Shown: one piece after another, positions 1-12,271 of the stretch | Position numbering within the stretch: position 1 is the first letter of the stretch | Layout of the letters: every line of letters begins with the position of its first letter | Assembly (NCBI GenBank): GCA_012064415.1 | Contig: SSNU01000038.1 | Coordinates: forward strand, 99,630-163,629 | Direction of reading: 5' to 3' | Length of the DNA: 64,000 bases | Source of the DNA: Gyrodactylus bullatarudis | Taxonomy: Eukaryota > Platyhelminthes > Monogenea > Gyrodactylidea > Gyrodactylidae | Notes under the pieces: model-generated | What the model was told of the DNA's origin: nothing | Seen by the model: the letters and a program-made list of their open reading frames with translations, nothing else | Database searches by the model: none | Translations under genes and position numbers: made by a program

Positions 1-305
1 ATATTAGCCAAAATACAAATTTTTATTATTTTATCGTGAAGTTCAAGCCTTATTTGGCGCTTCAGAACACATGAGGTTCTAAAAATATTTTTGAAAATTA
101 ATGGTCGTACTCATGAGTAACCAGGTAGAAATATTTCGATCGGTTGTTTTTCGGATAATACATTTTCTAGGAAGTTTAGTATTTTTAAATTCTATTATAT
201 AATGGACCCTGACAACCTCTTGTAGACAAGACTTAATCCTAAAGAGAAAAAATTGATTGCATTCTGATTAAGGGTCTAAATGTTTAAAAAAAGGAAAAGA
301 AAATC
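1..305. other. 3' flank of the EPG5-like gene
   Basis: No coding sequence is visible. On the minus strand AATAAA-like hexamers lie at about 20-35, the reverse complement of the tttatt runs, about 270 bp past the EPG5-like stop. They could serve as its polyadenylation signal, but this is inference from the motif alone. Confidence 0.3.
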
Positions 306-3300
306 TCACAGAATCGGTTCATCATCCAAGTTCAAAGTGAATCGAGTAACATTGAGGATACAGGAATAGGCTAAATAGTCGCTTGCTTCATGATTTAGTG
401 GACATGAGATGAATTTGAGAAATGATTGAACAACTTTGGATGATTTCAGAATCTTCAAATTCTCACTAATGCTCTCGTCAAAGTCTGCCTGATCAATGTT
501 ATAATCGGATCCGTCGACCAATTTCTCACTACTCTGAGATACTCCGTTTGTAGACTAGTCAGAGTTTGTAACTTGTTAGCTTTTACCAAGAATAAGAATT
601 TGTTAGGATACTCACTAGAACCTTGGCAAGGGCTGTCTCTCCAGCGGAAAACTTTTCCGATCTTGAGATACATTTTCGATCTTCAATCATTAAATGAATA
701 CCGTTCCTATCAATTACTTGGAATAATTGATTCCAGGAACAATTGACACTGGGCAAAATGTCAGCGATGAAACCAGCTTCGGTGCTTCCACTCGTTTCTG
801 AGCATAGCTTATAGACGATCCAGATGAGTGGTCTGAAACTCATCATGTTATTATCTTCATCAGATTGTATGTATAATTGTGTGGTTAATAGTCCGAAATC
901 TTCAACTAATTCAAGGTAATATTGTGCCATGTTGGTTGAAATTGGTCGATTTTTAAGATTCTCCTTTTCCTGTGAATCGATTCCACCAAGAGATATCAGG
1001 GAGCGACTCATGATTCTAATTCTATCAAAGGTGTTCTCATCATGCTCATCGTTGGAATCTCTTTCCTCGACTCGTTCTTGTCTTTTTGAGCGATATACAG
1101 TGTGAAGTAAAACCTAGAGATTAGAAATAGAAGATATGAAACCATTTTTACTCTTTATTATCTAAATAAATCTTAAAATAAAAAACAAGGAGATTGAAAC
1201 TTTTCACAATTTTTAAATTCTTGCAAACAAACTTGATAATTCGGTCATTCTTGTGCCATCAAATGTGAATTTTTCTGATCAGAAATTTATTAATATTCTA
1301 TTCAAGTTACTTTCAAAGAAAGTCCAACCATAGACTCAAGATATTTCTTATTTTAGTGATCTAAAGACAGTCCTCAGTCAAGGTCAACACTTTCAAGTTT
1401 TAACGTATAAAATTAAGTTTGCTTCATTGATAGCTATAGTCAAAATAAATTCAATTAGATATACTAAAAAGACTTAAGCACTTATCCCTCGTCATTAAAA
1501 ATACATATAACAAATAATTAAGTATCTAAAATGCTTAAAAAATAAAATATATATATAACCCAAAGGGTGCAGAGGGAGTATCTGATATATGAATCTGTAA
1601 ATATATGATAGACTTGAGGGGTTGGTCCAGTGGGCTAAACGTTGGTCTCACAATGCTCATGACCCTGGTTCGATTCTTGGCTACGGTATACTGAGGAGTC
1701 TCAATAAGGACGAAACGCCTCTATAACTGCCATACTTGTTTGAATTGTTTCTTTACTAGCTTATAAATTAGATACACGCTGAGTCTTATGTCTAAGGAAA
1801 GATGTGTGACTTCTCCGCATCCAATTAGATATATTAAAAGACTCAAGCACTTATCCCTCGTCACCAAAAATACATATAACAAATTCAATAAATTTTCCAT
1901 GTTTTTGACGAAATTCATAATGGTTTCTGAGATTACTGTATCACACGACTAAATAAATCTCATACTTTATCCAGGAACTGTTTTGGTTTGTTTAAAAAGC
2001 CTACCAAAACAATTATGATCCTTTAATTATAATAAGTTCAAAATTTATTGCTCAAATTATTATAATCTTTTATTAAATTGCAAAAGTTTAAGAGAGGTTT
2101 TTCGAAATTTTGGAAAATTTGGTTTTCGCGCAATATCTCAGCTCACAGACAAGCGATTTTTTTAAATACCAGTTTCGTGCTCAACGTAAAATTTTACATC
2201 AGAATTTTACATCTAGAATAAAGTACTCTCAAAAAATTATTTAATCACTATCAGTGTTATTAATCAGTAAATATAGAATTTACACGATTCATTCTAATTT
2301 AAATAAAACTAGCGAAAATTTTGAATAAAATTTATTATTGAATTGATTAAAACTCACATTGAATGTTTTCAATTTCGAATTGATAGATTTATTTAATGTA
2401 CTAATCAGACGACCAATTCTTATAATTTGGTATTCATCAGATACCTGTAACTTATCCAATAAATATTCAACTTCAAAACAGATATCAAGCAGATGCAATC
2501 CATTCATCCAAATTTTTTGGGTATTGGTATCGCATAAAAGTGTCAACAAATTGTTTGTAAACCAGAGCAACGTTGCCTTCCAATCAGACCAAGAGATTTT
2601 CAAGCGATTATTTAAGAATATTCTTTTAAACTCGGCCAAGTTATCGAAAAATTCACTTTTATCTGATGTCATTAGAATCTTTTCAAGACATGAGTTGAAC
2701 GCCTTGATTCCTTCTGGCGTACCATTAAGATCATCATTCTCTGATTCATATAGCAGCGCAGATATACATTGATCATTAATAACCTTGAAGCTAGCTTGTA
2801 AGCCTTTAAAATAGAAATTAATACCGATTTTCCGTGTTGTTTTGCTATCCAAAAGTTTCAGGATTATATCATAACATTCTGGTAGTAAGGTTAAACTTTC
2901 ACTTGATTTTGACAGGAAAATGTCAAACTCAAAGATTAACTGGCAAATATTTTCTTTCTGAATTTTACCCTGAGTATCAGATGGAAGGTATAGTTTTTCT
3001 GAAATACAGTCGAGTTCTGCTTTCTCAAGACCATCCTGGACATTTAGCATAAACTGGTATAGGATTTCTTGCATTTTTTCAGGTTTATACCAATCATTTT
3101 TCCTATTTTCACTGATTCCTGTGTTGAACGAGTAATCTGTTAGCATTGGATTCCTAGGCAAATTCGGTTTCCCCAAGAGATACTGAAGACCTGAAGTTAG
3201 AATTAAATCTCCAGTTGCCGTTGTCATGCTATATACTGAGTCAACAAGCTGAAAAATAAAAAAATTTCTTTTATAAAATAGAACATAGAAAGTTTATCAG

Positions 3301-6300
3301 GAAGAGCGATATTTTCCTAACCCTATATCTAATAGATATTATCTATAGAATAAAACTGAATTTAACGAATGTCAGGAGATGAAGATGCAGTTTTTTTCAC
3401 ACCAAGAAGTACATTTCAACTGTTGAAATAGTCAGATAAAGTTGCTCACCTGATGCATTCCTAACATGATTGGCTCAATTGTGCTCCTCTGGACTGGTTT
3501 TGCATTGTGGTGTTGATTGAAAAGTATGGCACTGAGGAGATGTAAGCCTGTTTTCTCTTCATTAGAAAACTGTCTAATTAACTAAAAGATAAATTGAAAT
3601 GATTTTCGTTTTAAGTAGAAGATTTTCAATCTAATTCAGTGACAAGCTCATTTAATCTAATTATCTGAGGGGCATGCAAAAAATATCAAAATTCTCTCGG
3701 TTATCAGAAAGCTCAGAGACTTTGACAACGACTTATTCATATTGAAATTCTTTTCGTGACGATGAAGGAATCATCTAGAAGAAATTGAAGCAAAGTGAAA
3801 TTTAGTGATAAAGCTAATATTTCACCAGATCCCGTCAGACTATTACACCGGCTTGACATTTATAGCTATAAAGTGAAATAAAGAGAATTTTTGTGATTGG
3901 TTATAATTTCATCGGGTTTTTGAATTGAAATCTTTCACCTGGATGATTCCTTCATTGTCACATAATATTTCTGAATAAGTTATAATTATTGAATTAGCTG
4001 CCCCAATGATTAGTTTTGAAAAAATATGAAAGAATTTTTAATGAACTATAATGTGATAAAGATAAATAAATAGACGCTGGAAACGATCAGAATTTAAGCA
4101 CAGGTTTATGTTCAAAAAGGAAACGTGGATGAATCCACATTGTTATACCTCAAGTTTTATAAAATAGTACGGTAAGTATAAGAAACAACTCTTGAACCAT
4201 CTCTTCACTATGAAAAAACTAACAACCCAAAAAGATTAAGGGCCCGGCCAACTCAAAAATTTTCATAGTAAACTCAAATATGACGGAATATTTTTGAATT
4301 TTAGTTTATTTGAACAAAAAATATGGAGATTTTTAACATTTCAAGTTTTCGAGCTAGAAACGGAAAATTTTCATTGATATGGAAAACAAATTTTTTATTT
4401 TTTTCTTTTCGCTTCTCAAAGTCTGTAAGTCTCCCCTGTAATAATGATATTATTATTATTTGTTAGGTAATCTGGAATCTTTTTCTTTATATCCCATTGA
4501 TTTTATGATATATTCAGTGTCCTGTAATTCTTTCGAGTATACGAAGAAAATTGATGCATTAAAACTCAGAGAAAAAGCTTACATTAAAATTGATACAGTT
4601 CAGGACATAGAATCCAATCCTGTATAGTGTATCGTTCAGATGAATAGGACATTTGCACTCGTCGCTGATGTAGATATCTTCATCCTTTAAATTGGCAAGG
4701 ATATTATTCATTGAAGGGATATTAATGAATTTATAATTCATAAAGACATTTGATTGAAATGAAATTGGCAAGGTTTTCTTCTCTTTGCCTGTCCATTTAA
4801 TCAAGAGGTTTGAGAATATTAGCCGAACAACGTGTTCTTTCAGCCAGTCATCTTGATTTATTCTCAAGGGGAGATCATATGTTAATGAAAGAATCTAAAA
4901 AGAATTACAGTATTATAATCTTGACCTTTTGAAATATAATTACAGGAAATATAAAACCTTAGCACGACTTCCATTCAGCAACTTGAGATTAAACATCAGT
5001 AATATTAGATTGTAATTTAAATAAATCATTAGAATGATTAACGATTTAGCAGATGTCATGTTTTTCCGTATGAATTCTGAATAGCTTAGTTTTTATCAAG
5101 GTTCTAATCTATATAATTAAAAAATAAAAGTCAATTTTGTGAGCCTATAGACGCCTAAACTACCCAACCGATTTTAATGAAATTTTAACCAAAGGCAGAT
5201 AACCCCACGGACCATGTTTCTAGCCAAAAAAAATTTTAGATTTGGCTTTAGTTAAGCCGTAATCTTGATCAAAACTTAAAAAGTGTCTGACCAATCAGAC
5301 AGCTTCATTTTTGTCGTTTTTACATGTTAACACGTAAGCTTACTTCTCATTGGGCCAATTTTAGTGTGAATTTCATAATTGTTCTTCCTCTTGATAGATA
5401 AATTAAAGCTTTATTGTTATTGATCAATTCTCAATTCCCATTAGTTATTTATTCAGTACATTAGAAAAATTTTAGGGATATTATCAAAAACTACATATAG
5501 GGGTAGGGAATTTATCAAAACCTACATGTATATTTACAAAATTTACATGGCCTATTCAGGTATATTATCACTTCCTACATGACTAGTTATCACTTTTAAA
5601 ATGGTGTGTTCCATTAATTACATAATCTACATATAAATTTCATTATCTACATATCCTATGGTCTTAATTACAATTACTACATAGATTTATCAAATTCTAC
5701 ATGTTGATTGGTTAACTTTTCAAGGGCTCAATGTTAATTAGATGCATCCTATTATTATAAATTTTTCAATCTTAATATCTGCATGAGTTCCAGGATTATT
5801 CCATCCGAAGAAACTTTCAAGTCTATAAAAACGAGTTCAATGCAGAATTTTTAGAATCACTCTCGATATTTTTTAAACTTCTATAAGCTGTCTGATAACT
5901 GATATCAAATCCTTCTTGGCTTTTCATCAAACTCATACAGTCTTAAACCAGGTACATTTTCTTTGATTATCTTCATTCTATCTGAAATAAATTTTCTTTT
6001 CATAAAGTTTTTCTTAAAACAAGCTTATGAATTTTTCTTACTTCGTCTCAATTATGCGGTAGTTGGGCACTCGCATAGAAATATCCATCTCTTCGTTTAT
6101 TAAAGCGAATATTGAACGAACATTTGGGATCAGTACACATTACGCTGTGGAGTTTTTAACTTTATATGGACGTTTAATGCTTATAGAATAAGCATCTAAT
6201 TCATCTTTGATTTCAGCTTTGGATGAGTATCTAATTATCAAATCTCCTAATAAATTTTTTAAACAAAAATATTTCTTTTCCAATTTTAAATAACCCTGCG

Positions 6301-9300
6301 TAGCGGGTTCGGATCAGCTAGTTTTATTAATATTTAGAAAGTCACAATAATAAATCATTGGACCCTGAGTGAAAAATAATTTAGTTTTTTCAAAACCTAC
6401 CCATTCTTCACCAATCTCTTTAGATTTCAACCCTTCTTGTTCAAGATAAATTTAATCCCAACTTACCTTATTGGTGACAGACAAACAAGACTGGTGTTTA
6501 TCATATGGATAATCAACGATGCATTCTATAAAGTATGGTAGGGTCACAGCAGGATGAGCGTTTGACAATGCAATTATTTGACTTTCAGCCCAGGTGGAAG
6601 TTTCGTGAATTTTTTGTGAGAAACTCCTATACTGATTCTTCTTGTCTGGCAGGGGACAGCAGTATAAATGAAAAAGCCATTTCAGGACCTTTTGAATTAA
6701 TTGAACTTCTCTGGATGGTAGTTTCGAAGATATATTCATTTCAGCGTTAAATTCAGGTAGGGGCCTGCATTCGAGAAGGACAATCGATGTGATTAAACGG
6801 CCAAACTCGATCATTTCCAAACTAAAACTTTGAACATTCATGAATAATTCGTAAATTGGATATTTTGAAAGATCATAGATTTCTTCCTCCATATTAACCA
6901 AATCAGTGTTGATGACGAGGTTTATAATTTTATTATAGATCAGGATCTAAATTAGAATAAAATAAAAATTTTAGGAAAATGATGAAATCTGAAATTTTCA
7001 ACAAAGATTGAACTTTGAGACCTGAAAATTATAATTTTGAACCAAATAGTTCTTCAGGGAGCTGTTCGGCATAGATTTACTATAACGTTGTTCGTTTGCT
7101 ACCTGACTAAGTTGTCTTCTATCTGTAGAAAAAGAAAGGGGAGACAACATAGTCAGGTAGCAAGCGAACAACGCTATAGTCAAACTTGATGAAAATGTTG
7201 ATATTTTTGAAAAAAATTCATACGTTCTCAAATTCATTGAGAATAGCTGTACTTTTATTTGTTCATAGAAGCTTTTGAAACTTCACAAGGTTGTTTATTT
7301 TCCAATTAAATATATCTGTTGAAAATAAAATTTAATTGAATTGAAGCTAGCTATGAGAATTCACTATTTTTTACAAAACCCTTTCCCCGGATAGTCAGGA
7401 AGACACAATGAAATGAGCCAAATAAGTTGTTTAAAAAATAAAATCTGATAAAGAGAGATTTGAGATTATTTTTTGGTTTCGGAGATTTGAAGCGATTTTA
7501 TACAGTATTTTGGATGATTTTCATTCGTGGAAATTGAAAAATTCATTTGGTTCGATTTTCCACAATGAAGACGAATTTCTTGAAGCTTCTATGGTTAAAT
7601 TCGAAATTTTCGTCTTACTTTGATCTTGAACACGGTGTCAAATTGCTTCAAATGCAAAGATACAAAATTAGGTCGACTTCTAATTTATATAAGATTCAAT
7701 GCAAAATCTTCAATGGTCAGAAATTTATGCCTATTTTAGGTGTATCATATAAATTTTGTCACCAGCTGTCAACTCATAATTTCGTAGAACCAAAGAATAT
7801 TGGATTTAGTTTGAATAGCAAAGTTTTCTTTTAAGAAAACCTTATCAATTTAAATATGATAATTAACAAACCTTTGATGATGTCTGAATCAAATTGAATG
7901 GTGAAATTCCAGGTAGAACAAATTTTATTATGAGTTTTACAAATTCCTCTCTGAGAACTTTGGGTGTTGAGCAGTTGTAGTCAATTATGAGTTGAAAGAC
8001 AGTAATTAGAAACGAGTCCCATTGAGAAATTATTTGTGTTTCATTCGAAACTTTTGACTTATCAATTTTTGTGATACTTTCGAGAATTGCACTTGGTAGA
8101 CGTCTCAAGAGAGGATCAATACGACGATTGACGACAGTTTTCATCAATCTAGAATCAAAATTTATTCCGATAGAAAGATGAAAAAAGTGATCGACAAAAT
8201 AGGCTAATCAGTATGTAAGTTTCCACCTGAAAATTGATTTTATTCAAGAAATTGATTTTGATCTTTTCTTTGATCGTAAACAAAATTAAATGAATACTGA
8301 GAAATTTGTATAATAATTTGAAAAAAATTGAGTCAAATACACACAAGATCTAAATTTTCCCATGAGCTTATAGATATTTCATCCAAGATCTTTTATATAT
8401 TATATAATAATATTAAAAAATTTTAAAGAAGTATAGTAAAAGTTCAAAAATATAAGAATATAATGTGAGACAGTTTCGAGTTGGAAGATGAAATTGAACG
8501 AAGAAGAATTTTCTGTACAGGGATCCAGGAGGAAAGATTTTGGCGCTTAAAATTTGTAGATACATAAGAAAAGATTGTTTTTATTCAATGAATGTACATT
8601 TCTTTATGGTTCACCAGTAGTGATACATTAATAATGATAAACTATTAAAATTCATTATATAAATATTTTTATATACCTACTAGTGAGTAATTTTGATATT
8701 TTTAAATGGAAATTTCATGGTAGATTTAAATAATGTGAATAAAACTTACATGATGAGATGAGCATTAACTTTGAATACTTTCCTCCAGCTTGGTATAAAC
8801 TTTTCAATTTTTTTAATATTAACTTCTGTAAATTTTCGATGCTCCAACGAGTCTTTCATTATGGTTAGTACCTGACTTGAAAATGAGATCAGCGTTAGGA
8901 TACCATGGCCAAATTCATCAACATGAACTATCGACTCGGGTGGCAAGAGGAATTCATACAGAGAAGACAAATTAATTTGGCGTAGAGTTGAATACAAATC
9001 TAATGGATGAATGTCATTTTCGTAATCTTTTGAATTCGACCTAAACAAATACAATGTTTATATTGATGGGATATGGTCAGATTAATGGAACCACTTTTAA
9101 TTTAATTCTGGTAAGATAATCATTTTGAATACATTAAGATTGATTCCTCGATTATCAAAAGAACTGTGGAAAATTACAAACTAGAAGCCCTATAAAAGAG
9201 AGAAGAGGTAAATTAAAATCTCCGTTTGCAGAGAAGGAATCATGACTTTTCTGTCAGATTGAGATTTAAAGATTGAATTTTAATTTCAATATCGAAAATG

Positions 9301-12070
9301 AACACGACAGAATTCTGAACACCCATGAATTCCGTGTAATGGTCTACTGAGCATTGTAAATTTACAAGATGAATCAGTTTTTCATCAGCTTTCTAATGGT
9401 TTTTTAATTCAATGTCTTATCGAAAAATTTGTTTTATTTTGATTATAATGATAATTTTATATCTGTTAAAATTAAAAACAAGAAAAACTCATTTCTTTAA
9501 TGTTCTTAGGTATTATGGTACATCATGATCAAAAGCAACAACTAAGCTCCTCGATTCTGATTGGTCCATGCAGGTAACCAATAGTATACGAGTGAAATTT
9601 GTCGAATATAAACCGAACACTAGTATTTTAATTCATCTCTTATAAATTTTCACTTTTCACCTATATTTTATTTTAAACTTATTCCCTGCTAGTACAAATA
9701 TTCTGGCTAAATTTTTAAGAGAAATGGGTAGTTTAATAAAAAACAAAAATTTTACAAACTAACACAACTTAGATAGACTTTAAGCAGAGAAGAGAGGGAT
9801 CATTATAAAATTTAAACTGTTGATACGAGAAATAAAAAAAACTCACGAGTTATCGTTTGAATCTTCATGGTCAATTGGTGTTGTGTATGTTTCCTCAGAA
9901 ATGTTGTAGTCATCACTAACATCACTGTCGCCACCATCTTCAACAAATGTCCATGCGTGATTAGAATCAAATTGATTTTCCAGATCTTTACTATCGCAGA
10001 AATCGTTGGTTGCTTCGAAAACTTCTTTGAAAATACTTTGATCTGTGGAAAAACCACGTAACATGTATTCGCGACCTCTTTAGTAGAAAATATATTTAAA
10101 CTTATTAGTAATAAACTATTACCAATAAATTACAAGGTAAAATTCTGTTGGTTTAATAAATGAACGCGAGATTATTATCACGCAGTTCAATTTCAAAAAT
10201 TATGCTCTTGAAATGTCTTGATAACCATTCCAGAATAGGACCGAGATCCTAGTCAACCATGTCGGCTCGAGCCCTTTTATTAACATAAGTAGAGTCCAAT
10301 TAAAATTTGAAATACATGATATGATACTTATGTTATCAGTATATTGAAATAACTTAATAAGAACCAAGTAGATAAGGTCGATTAGAAAAATACCAAACAA
10401 CTCAATAAAAACATGGTTTATAATAGTTATTTTATAATGACTGGGGAATTTTCAGGTGATTCATATTCTTAAAATCCTTACAAGTAGTCTGTTACTTACT
10501 TAATCGGTCTATTAGACGCAAGACTAAGGATAAGAAAAGACTGGACCGTTTGCGAGGTCAAGAAACTTTTCAAATCATAATCAGCATTATTCTGATAAAT
10601 GTCGGTCAATTTATCCTTAATCTGACCTTCCATATCAGAATTAATTGAAGAGGGATTGGTTAAATTTGCAATTATATCATTATTCCTTGATCGGATCAGG
10701 GTTCTTGGCAAGCGCAATATTTGTAAGAATATTCGAGTTCTCTCTTCCCATGTGGCTGTTTCAAGAATTTTTTTCGCCTTCAGAAAAAATCAACAGTTTT
10801 ATTCATTATTTTTCTATAATTTGAGTTTTCATTCAGTGAACCAATCAGATTTGAGTAAATCAAAAATCATCTATGTATAAAGCTTGAAAACTTCGAGACT
10901 AGGAATACCATAAACTCATAGGATACATCTGTGGAAGGAGCGTTAGATTTAGCATCAGATTTGCTCCGAAAACCTAAAAAAATTTTCTCAGAACATATAT
11001 TGATTGATCAATCTCAAATGGCAAATTTTAAAGGAAAAATTAAGGCTTACGATTAGAATAGTCCAATCAAGAACTCGATTAAAGATGAAAGCATACAGGT
11101 TTAAATTCAATAAACGAAGAGAATTATTCTTTTTTCTCTTCCATTGGGTCACTTTGCAGAATATTCGTAAAATTGAAAATAAAATATCACAATTCTTCCA
11201 AAGAGTTCTCTTATCTAAAAGTAATAGAAAAGAATTAATAAGCTCTGATTTACCATTATTTTTAAGCGAACACCCGAGTAGCTCTTCGATCTCGACTCTC
11301 ACAACATTGATTCTAGTAATGAGAGTAGGAAGATCTGACCACAGTACTGTCTGATTAGTTTCATTGTCTTCGAGAATTTTATCAAATAGCTTATCATTCA
11401 TAACTGCCTGAGTATATTCATAGTCAAGGAAAACTTTTCTCTTATCAACACAAAAGCCTTCTTTGCTACCCTTAAGTGTGTTGAGGATCCATAAATCCTT
11501 GAGGGTTTTCTCTTCAAATTTACTTCGCTCTTTAACATTCTGGAAATGTGCATATACTTTTTTAAGACATTGGATATAGTCCATTATTAAACTGTATAGT
11601 TTGCTTTCTTCTCGATCTTGATCGAATAATGAATATGATTCCTTAAAAAATCGAGATTTAAAGAAATAAGACAAACTCTTAAATAATTCTCTTCCACATC
11701 TTTGAATTTCTCAATCAAATCGAGATAACAAAAATTAATTAACTCATACTCCTTGTAAGAATCAAACAGTTTGACTTCTTCAATAACAATTGGCACTTCA
11801 AAATTCTTATTTTCCACTTGAATAGCTTCTAAAATGATACTTTCAGAATTTTCTTCATTATCTTCGATCACAGGACAAGACGGTTTGATGTTTTCTTCAT
11901 CTTCGGGTAGGACTTTCTCCTCATTTGTATCATTTTCAATTATATTTCTAGTTTTGAGCGGGAAAGAAGGCGTGGACAATGTTTCTAGTTCTGAAATCAA
12001 TTCAGATTCCTTGAATAAATTATCATATACATACTTTGGGCTTGGGTTTTTTTTCTCTAACTAATTCCAT
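306..12070 (-). CDS. EPG5: EPG5-like ectopic P granules protein 5 (autophagy tether), 13 exons
   Basis: Exons as spliced by hand: 12070-12035, 12009-11677, 11641-11051, 10777-10500, 10077-9847, 9040-8750, 8148-7872, 6946-6467, 4894-4583, 3581-3450, 3248-2358, 1113-616, 554-306. Every junction is GT-AG and all phases agree, giving 1,532 aa. EPG5 proteins are Rab7 effectors that tether autophagosomes to late endosomes and lysosomes. Identification rests on an N-terminal block with the family spacing (SLIMDYIQC, then KEGFCVDKRKVF), an acidic stretch entered by WTFVEDGG (vertebrate WTLVDEGG, from memory) and WKATL in the C-terminal half. The remainder is helical, HEAT-like and poorly conserved. 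The length is near the nematode protein (about 1,600 aa) and well below the vertebrate one (about 2,580 aa), so exons could have been missed. The start is the only ATG that reaches exon 2, through a 25-nt intron. The gene is divergent from AMP deaminase. A Helitron sits in the 6466-4895 intron and a hairpin MITE in the 7871-6947 intron. Confidence 0.82.
1447..1885. repeat. tRNA-derived SINE-like unit between 66-bp direct repeats
   Basis: This lies in the EPG5 intron 1114-2357. Bases 1447-1512 and 1820-1885 are near-identical direct repeats sharing the core cacttatccctcgtca and the tail acatataacaaat. Between them, 1618-1690 has tRNA-like promoter boxes: an A-box-like tggtccagtgggc and a B box ggttcgattc. 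The rest does not fold into an obvious functional tRNA, so I call it a tRNA-derived SINE or tRNA pseudogene. Confidence 0.5.
5108..6321 (+). mobile_element. Non-autonomous Helitron
   Basis: The left end begins TCTATATAATTAAAAAATAA after an A and continues with the arthropod Helitron-like phrase caaccgattttaatgaaatt. The right end has an AACCC...GGGTT hairpin at about 6292-6309, followed roughly ten bases later by CTAG (6318-6321) and a host T. Insertion between A and T, a TC start and a CTRR end preceded by a hairpin are Helitron hallmarks. No Rep/helicase ORF is present, so at 1,214 bp it is non-autonomous. It lies in an EPG5 intron. Confidence 0.78.
5480..5705 (+). repeat. Imperfect CTACAT array inside the Helitron
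   Basis: At least seven copies of CTACAT, plus TTACAT variants, recur every 20-35 bp between 5490 and 5702, separated by AT-rich spacers often containing tatca or aaattt. This is a degenerate minisatellite-like block internal to the Helitron. Confidence 0.55.
7077..7184. repeat. Hairpin MITE (44-bp arms)
   Basis: Arms at about 7077-7119 and 7141-7184 are inverted copies with a few mismatches around a 21-base loop; the shared core is gctacctgacta. One related half arm recurs alone at 41973-42010. It lies in an EPG5 intron. No target-site duplication was confidently identified. Confidence 0.6.
11642..11676 (-). other. Ultrashort intron, 35 nt (EPG5)
   Basis: The donor is GTTTGT and the acceptor TTTTTTAAG on the minus strand. 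Without removal, the frame that leaves exon 2 (...VEENYLR) diverges from the long open frame that follows (ESYSLFDQDREES). Removing 35 nt joins them in phase 0. The family block lies just downstream, so the junction is well placed. Confidence 0.75.
12010..12034 (-). other. Ultrashort intron, 25 nt (EPG5 first intron)
   Basis: GTATGT donor and TTCAAG acceptor on the minus strand. Removal joins MELVREKKPKPK to ESELISELETLS in frame. An unspliced message hits TGA within the segment, and no other ATG opens exon 2. This is less certain than the other short introns because the N terminus is not conserved. Confidence 0.6.
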
Positions 12071-12271
12071 TTGTTTGTAGTGTGCGCTTGAAAAATCATA
12101 TGATTTTCGAATATAGTATCGTATCCAATTTTTTTGTTTAAAGATATAAAAGTTGTATTTAATAATCCCTGTAATAATCCAAAAAAGTTAAAGGTAATCC
12201 AAAAACTTAGTTTTAATCTCTCTTTCTTATTAATAATATCAATAACCATAGTTTTTTCCTCAAAAATTATC
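12071..12271. promoter_or_regulatory. Divergent promoter region, EPG5 / AMP deaminase
   Basis: Only 201 bp separate the two start codons, on opposite strands, so both promoters and 5' UTRs must fit here or extend into each other. The sequence is AT rich, with no TATA box placed convincingly for either gene. The bidirectional role is inferred from geometry only. Confidence 0.5.

Noticed and set aside
10909..10973. Possible extra EPG5 exon between 11051 and 10777
   Set aside because: It has an acceptor and a weak GTATTC donor, but its 65-nt length gives a phase that does not match the next exon. Skipping it joins 11051 to 10777 in phase 0.
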